Part shown: positions 59,125 through 64,000 of the stretch, piece after piece
How positions within the stretch are numbered: the first letter of the stretch is position 1
How the letters are laid out: every line of letters starts with the position of its first letter
Made by a program: the position numbers and the translations under genes
Notes under the pieces: generated by a model
Told to the model about the DNA's origin: nothing
Database searches by the model: none
What the model saw: the letters and a program-made list of their open reading frames with translations, nothing else
Assembly (NCBI RefSeq): GCF_001262635.1
Contig: NZ_JXYH01000012.1
Span: forward strand, 1-64,000
Source of the DNA: Aestuariivita boseongensis
GTDB lineage: Bacteria > Pseudomonadota > Alphaproteobacteria > Rhodobacterales > Rhodobacteraceae
DNA: 64,000 nt
Reading direction: 5' to 3'

Positions 59125-59831
59125 TCGACCCGGCGCACTTCCAGCTGGTTTCCGGATTTCCGCGTCTCGAAGCGTTTGATGTCTTTCACAAGATCGCTGA
59201 GTTTTGGTTTGCCGTAAGTCCGTGTGTCGAAATCCGGATTGTCGGCCACAATGTACTGGCCAAGCGGGCCAAGCGGGTACCAGTCGCCATCCTGCGGGAT
59301 CTTGTCCATCGCTTTGAGGATCAGCGGAATCGCATCTGTAACGGGTTTCTTACCGGAGGAGGCTTTGCCCCCTTTGGCTGGCGCAGGTTCGTCGATGATA
59401 TTCTCGATCAAGACGAACCTGTTGCAAACATTCCGAAGGGACTCCGGCGCTTTTGCTTCGCCGATCCCTATGACATCCATGCCCTGTTCGCGAATACGAT
59501 TGGCAAGCGCGGTGAAATCGCTGTCAGAACTGACCAGCACAAACCCGTCGAATCGCCCGGTGTGCAGAATGTCCATCGCGTCGATGACCAAACCGATATC
59601 GCTGGCGTTCTTACCACGGGTGTTTGCGGTTTCCTGATGTGCCACAAGCCCAAGATCGCGCACAACCTTGGACCAGCTATTCAGCCGATCCGACGACCAG
59701 TCACCATAGACGCGTCGCAGGGCGGGCTCTCCGAAGCTTGTGATCTCTTTCAGGATCGCGCCTGCATATTTCGCCGGGATGTTGTCTGCGTCGATCAGAA
59801 CGGCATAAAGCGGCCGGTCGCGGTCTGGCAT
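59121..59831 (-). CDS. NYN domain protein with C-terminal OST-HTH/LOTUS-like region
   Basis: The 236-residue protein has an N-terminal NYN (PIN-like RNase) domain. Acidic residues are seen in AVLIDADNIPAKYAG (~10-24), NASDIGLVIDAMDILH (~73-88) and FVLVSSDSDFTALANRIREQG (~96-116). A Lys/Gly/Ala linker (~150-165) leads to an OST-HTH/LOTUS-like RNA-binding module (~170-230: DWYPLGPLGQYIVADNPDFDTRTYGKPKLSDLVKDI; key word LSDLVKDI). This layout suggests a cytoplasmic RNA nuclease. Stand-alone gene between terminator 59851-59906 and tetR. Targets unknown. Confidence 0.85.
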   Translation of the reverse strand: MPDRDRPLYAVLIDADNIPAKYAGAILKEITSFGEPALRRVYGDWSSDRLNSWSKVVRDLGLVAHQETANTRGKNASDIGLVIDAMDILHTGRFDGFVLVSSDSDFTALANRIREQGMDVIGIGEAKAPESLRNVCNRFVLIENIIDEPAPAKGGKASSGKKPVTDAIPLILKAMDKIPQDGDWYPLGPLGQYIVADNPDFDTRTYGKPKLSDLVKDIKRFETRKSGNQLEVRRVD

Positions 59832-59850
59832 GGGATAGCTCCCCCGTTGT

Positions 59851-59906
59851 GAAGAAAAGCCCGCTTTCTTTCAAAGAAAGCGGGCCGGAAACGTTCAAAG
59901 TTTCCG
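59851..59906 (-). terminator. double-hairpin terminator of frmA
   Basis: Read leftward, hairpin B (arms 59886-59892 and 59900-59906, CGGAAAC/GTTTCCG) is followed at once by hairpin A (arms 59859-59871 and 59873-59885, 13 perfect bp). TTTTCTTC then follows at 59858-59851. Tandem stems with T-rich cores recall the hairpin array before dnaE2. Confidence 0.8.
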
Positions 59907-59914
59907 TTGTCTTA

Positions 59915-61027
<1,113 letters not shown>

Positions 61028-61095
61028 GATCTGTCCCTCCCTTATAGGTATTGCGCCCGACCGTGCGGGAAAGGGCCTGGCAAATCAAGGGTTGG

Positions 61096-63435
61096 TTATT
61101 CGCCGTAAGGCACCCAGATGTTCTTGACCTCGCTTGCGGCGCGCAAAAACGCCTGCGCATCGGCTTGCATCCAGTCGCGTGCGTGTCCGTTGTTCACCCA
61201 GGTCCGTTTCAGGTTATGGGCGGCCTCTTTCTCGATCACCGCAGAGATGTCGGAGGACGAAAAACTCCACACAGCATCCACATTCATATGTCCCGCCAGA
61301 TGTGGAGCCAGCTCCTCATGCGACCCTGTCAGGATGTTCACCACCCCTGCAGGTACGTCCGAGGTTTCAAGGATCTGATAGAAATCCGTGGCCGCCAGCG
61401 GGAAGGGCTCGCTTGCCACCAGAACGGTGCGGTTGCCCATCGCGATGGCGGGCGCCATGACCGACACCAGCCCAAGCAGCGGTGCCTCATCGGCACAAAA
61501 GGCCCCGATAATGCCGACCGGCTCATTCATAGCCAAGGCCACACCGCGGATTGGCACGCCATGCACCCGCCCGTCGTATTTGTCAGCCCAGGCCGCATAG
61601 GTGAACAGTCGGTCGATCGCGGCCTCAACCTCTTCCATCCCGCCGCGTTTGCCGGTCAGGGAGTCGATGCGATGGGCAAACTCATTGGCGCGGGCCGAAA
61701 GGTTTTCGCCGATGTAATACAGGATCTGCGCGCGCAAATGGCCGGTCGTCCTGGCCCAGCCACTGGCAGCATGCGCGGCCTCCACCGCGTTGCGGATATC
61801 CTTGCGGTTGGCGATGGGCGCCTGCCCCAGAAGCCTGCCCTTCTTGTCGAAGATATTCTGCGAATACCCGCCATCGGGCCGTGCCTGTTTGCCACCGATA
61901 TACAGCTTGGGCGTGCGGTCGATCCCATCCGCCGGGCCATCCGACCCTTCAAACGCAGTGACGCGCGCCAGCGGTTTGATCTTGCCCTTTGGCCTCGTAT
62001 AGGCCGCCAGCCCCTCCCAACCGCCTTCGCGGCCAAAGCCGCTTTCGCGCACCCCGCCAAATCCGGCTGCGGCATCGAACAGGTTCGTGGCATTCACCCA
62101 GACAACCCCCGCCACCAGCTTCGGTGCGATATCCAGCGCAAGGTTCACATTCTCGGTCCAGACCGTCGCGGCCAGCCCATAGCGGGTGTTATTGGCCAGA
62201 TCGACAGCCTCGGACGGCGTGCGGAACGTGGTCGAGACCAGAACGGGCCCAAAGATCTCTTCCTGCATCAGAGGGTCGGACGTGGACAGCCCCGTGATCA
62301 GCGTCGGTAGATAGAAGCAGCCATTGGCAGGCAGGGCGGTATCGGCGCGATAGACCTCTCCGGCGGTATTGCTGTCGACCAACTGCGTGATCGTGGCCAA
62401 CTGAACCGGGTCGACCACAGCGCCCACATCGATGCATTTGTCCAGCGGATCGCCCACGCGCAGCCCGTCCATCCGCGCCTTCAGCTTGGCATAGAACGCC
62501 TCGGCCACGCCTTCCTGCACCAACAGGCGCGATCCGGCGCAGCACACCTGGCCCTGATTGAACCATATCGCATCGACCAGCCCCTCGACGGCGCTGTCCA
62601 GATCGGCGTCGTCAAAGACGATATACGGGGATTTGCCGCCCAGCTCCAAAGTCAGCGCCTTGCCTGACCCCGTGGTGGCCTGACGGATCTTGCGGCCCAC
62701 GTCGGTCGAGCCGGTGAAGGCAATCTTGTCGATGCCGCCATGGGCCACGATCATCTCGCCCACCGCGCCGTCGCCCGTGACGATGTTCACCACGCCCTTG
62801 GGCAGACCAGCCTGACGGCAGATATCGGCAAACAGAAGCGCGGTCAGCGACGTGTATTCCGCAGGTTTCAGAACCACCGTGTTGCCCATCGCAAGCGCAG
62901 GCGCGATTTTCCAGGCCAACATCAGCAGAGGGAAGTTCCACGGGATGATCTGCCCGCACACGCCCAACGCCTCGCGGTCGGGCAATTCGCTGTCCATCAG
63001 CTGCGCCATCCCCGCGTGATAATAGAAATGCCGCTGCGCCAGCGGCACGTCGATGTCGCGCGCTTCCCGGATGGGTTTGCCATTGTCCAGCGTCTCAAGC
63101 ACGGCAAACAGCCGCGCGTGTTTCTGCAAAAGCCGCGCAAGGGCATAAAGATACCGCGCACGGCCCGCGCCACCCAGTTTCTGCCATTTGTCTTGCGCGG
63201 CCCGAGCGGCGGACACGGCGGCGTCCACATCGCCCATGGTGGCCTGAGACAGGGTCGCCAGAACCTCGCCCGTTGCGGGGTTGCGGCTTTCAAACCCGTT
63301 CGCCGGTTTGGTGAATTCACCGTCAATGAAATGACCAAACCGATCGCCCTGGTCGACCAGCCAGGCCAGCGCTTCGGCCGCGCTTTCGGGGGCGGGTCCA
63401 TACTCCATCGTCTCGAAGATCTCTTTGACGGTCAT
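61096..63435 (-). CDS. aldehyde dehydrogenase, ALDH16-type tandem (active + inactive domain)
   Basis: The 779-residue protein has a complete ALDH domain (~1-490): PWNFPLLMLAWKIAPAL (~165-181), FTGSTDVG (~240-247), catalytic Glu264 in LELGGKSP and Cys298 in FNQGQVCCAGSR. A second, shorter ALDH-like domain (~510-779, GRLLGQAPIANRKDIRNAVEAAHAAS onward) has no GQxC nucleophile and ends at WVPYGE. That is the ALDH16 plan, where the second half is a pseudoenzyme. It oxidises aldehydes with NAD; next to deoC, acetaldehyde is a likely substrate. ATG 63435 is set by the purine-rich AGAGAAGAAG from the 25-base repeat; the in-frame ATG at 63477 would translate the repeat itself. Confidence 0.93.
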   Translation of the reverse strand: MTVKEIFETMEYGPAPESAAEALAWLVDQGDRFGHFIDGEFTKPANGFESRNPATGEVLATLSQATMGDVDAAVSAARAAQDKWQKLGGAGRARYLYALARLLQKHARLFAVLETLDNGKPIREARDIDVPLAQRHFYYHAGMAQLMDSELPDREALGVCGQIIPWNFPLLMLAWKIAPALAMGNTVVLKPAEYTSLTALLFADICRQAGLPKGVVNIVTGDGAVGEMIVAHGGIDKIAFTGSTDVGRKIRQATTGSGKALTLELGGKSPYIVFDDADLDSAVEGLVDAIWFNQGQVCCAGSRLLVQEGVAEAFYAKLKARMDGLRVGDPLDKCIDVGAVVDPVQLATITQLVDSNTAGEVYRADTALPANGCFYLPTLITGLSTSDPLMQEEIFGPVLVSTTFRTPSEAVDLANNTRYGLAATVWTENVNLALDIAPKLVAGVVWVNATNLFDAAAGFGGVRESGFGREGGWEGLAAYTRPKGKIKPLARVTAFEGSDGPADGIDRTPKLYIGGKQARPDGGYSQNIFDKKGRLLGQAPIANRKDIRNAVEAAHAASGWARTTGHLRAQILYYIGENLSARANEFAHRIDSLTGKRGGMEEVEAAIDRLFTYAAWADKYDGRVHGVPIRGVALAMNEPVGIIGAFCADEAPLLGLVSVMAPAIAMGNRTVLVASEPFPLAATDFYQILETSDVPAGVVNILTGSHEELAPHLAGHMNVDAVWSFSSSDISAVIEKEAAHNLKRTWVNNGHARDWMQADAQAFLRAASEVKNIWVPYGE

Positions 63436-63436
63436 T

Positions 63437-63461
63437 TCTTCTTCTCTTTCCAAATACGGCA
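63437..63461 (-). repeat. 25-base repeat element, copy 2 (RBS region of the ALDH16 gene)
   Basis: Identical to 35504-35528 in reverse orientation. The AGAGAAGAAG end lies directly before ATG 63435 and probably acts as its ribosome-binding region, filling most of the 42-base gap after deoC. Confidence 0.6.
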
Positions 63462-63477
63462 AACCGGCATCGGCCAC

Positions 63478-64000
63478 CTAGCCCATCGCATGCCGGTAAC
63501 TCGCCGAATAGCGGCCCGTGACATGGTGCTCCAACTGCCGTTCGATATCACCCAGCAGTGAAGACGCGCCAAAGCGGAACAGATCCGGCTGCAGCCAGCG
63601 ATGGCCCAACTCGTCCTTCATCAGCGACAGATAGACCAGCGCGTCCTTTGCCTTGGAAATCCCGCCCGCGGGTTTGTACCCCACGCGATACCCGGTACGC
63701 TGGTAGTAGTCGCGGATCGCCCGGATCATCACCAGGCTGACCGGAAGCGTGGCATTCACGCTTTCCTTCCCCGTCGAGGTCTTGATGAAATCCGCCCCCG
63801 CCATCATGCAGACAAGCGATGCGCGCGCCACATTGCGCAGCGTGCCCAGTTCTCCGGTTGCCAGGATCGCTTTGACATGTGCCTCACCGCAGGCGTCGCG
63901 GAAGGCCCGCATCTCGTCATAAAGCGCCTGCCAGTTTCCGCCCAGAACGTGCCGGCGCGAGATGACGATGTCGATCTCCTCGGCCCCCGCCTTCACGCTT
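63478..64000 (-). CDS. deoC: deoxyribose-phosphate aldolase, 3' part (5' end beyond window)
   Basis: The visible 174 or so residues run off the right edge without a start (codons before the internal ATG at 63996 are still open). They contain EEIDIVISRRHVLGGNW, VKAILATGELG (Lys of the relay pair), the Schiff-base Lys in ADFIKTSTGKESVNAT and GYKPAGGISKAKDAL. The enzyme splits 2-deoxyribose 5-phosphate into glyceraldehyde 3-phosphate and acetaldehyde. The ALDH16 gene starts 42 bases after its stop, so acetaldehyde made here can be oxidised by the neighbour. Confidence 0.94.
   Translation of the reverse strand, partial: SVKAGAEEIDIVISRRHVLGGNWQALYDEMRAFRDACGEAHVKAILATGELGTLRNVARASLVCMMAGADFIKTSTGKESVNATLPVSLVMIRAIRDYYQRTGYRVGYKPAGGISKAKDALVYLSLMKDELGHRWLQPDLFRFGASSLLGDIERQLEHHVTGRYSASYRHAMG

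Overview
The window is a dense, GC-rich stretch of an alphaproteobacterial chromosome, most likely Rhodobacterales (Roseobacter group). Evidence for this is the gene complement: a DUF6478-type protein, a TAXI/TRAP transporter, a MoxR/DUF58/DUF4159 operon, dnaE2 with a GAAC-N7-GAAY LexA-type box, a bacterial ALDH16, and the ilvD and gpmI-envC-ctpA neighbourhoods. No rRNA, tRNA, CRISPR array, insertion sequence or phage gene was recognised. The only visibly foreign or decaying part is the AT-richer first ~350 bases, which hold the 3' end of a NADAR-domain gene with an in-frame stop.

Layout. 0-5 kb: NADAR remnant, ribosome-rescue factor arfB, a terminated mini-gene with a near-complete Shine-Dalgarno sequence, then a leftward operon (UMF1-type MFS carrier, murein endopeptidase mepA, phytase-like secreted protein, queuosine-precursor transporter). 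5-10.5 kb: yggT, recQ, yaaA and a convergent hybrid histidine kinase. 10.7-18.2 kb: PAN-alpha-2-macroglobulin and pbpC, a periplasmic defence/cell-wall repair pair. 18.2-24.9 kb: four genes joined by ATGA overlaps (MoxR AAA+ ATPase, DUF58, DUF4159/BatA membrane protein, a second large membrane protein), divergent from a DUF1285 gene. 25.5-31.3 kb: Hyi-like isomerase, THUMP-type RNA methyltransferase, polA, a small membrane protein and a CHCC zinc-finger protein. 31.3-35.4 kb: an orphan ABC ATPase, a 109-bp array of four perfect hairpins, and SOS-type dnaE2 lacking its C-terminal OB region. 35.6-42.6 kb: gpmI-envC-ctpA, then TAXI binding protein and fused TRAP permease split by a terminator. 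42.6-46.2 kb: two conserved unknowns, a lipoprotein and ilvD. 46.6-52.8 kb: a giant pseudo-ABC exporter with a cyclic-nucleotide-binding domain, a CPBP protease, accD and folC. 52.9-64 kb: zapE, OCD-family reductase, HAD phosphatase, YaiI, GNAT, fghA, AEC carrier, TetR regulator, NYN protein, frmA, ALDH16 and the 3' part of deoC; this end is rich in aldehyde metabolism (formaldehyde via frmA/fghA, acetaldehyde via deoC/ALDH).

The best candidate for an undescribed system is the 46.6-50.6 kb pair. It joins a type-I ABC exporter membrane domain to a nucleotide-binding domain that has lost the Walker A lysine, catalytic glutamate, signature and H-loop histidine, carries a ~270-residue insertion, and ends in a cNMP-binding domain. 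One base downstream begins an intact CPBP/Abi intramembrane protease. Also notable are the hairpin array and LexA-type promoter before dnaE2, a 25-bp repeat found before both gpmI and ALDH16, and the strong-SD mini-gene at 0.84-1.03 kb. Start codons were chosen by reading RBSs and family N-termini by eye; no database search was run.
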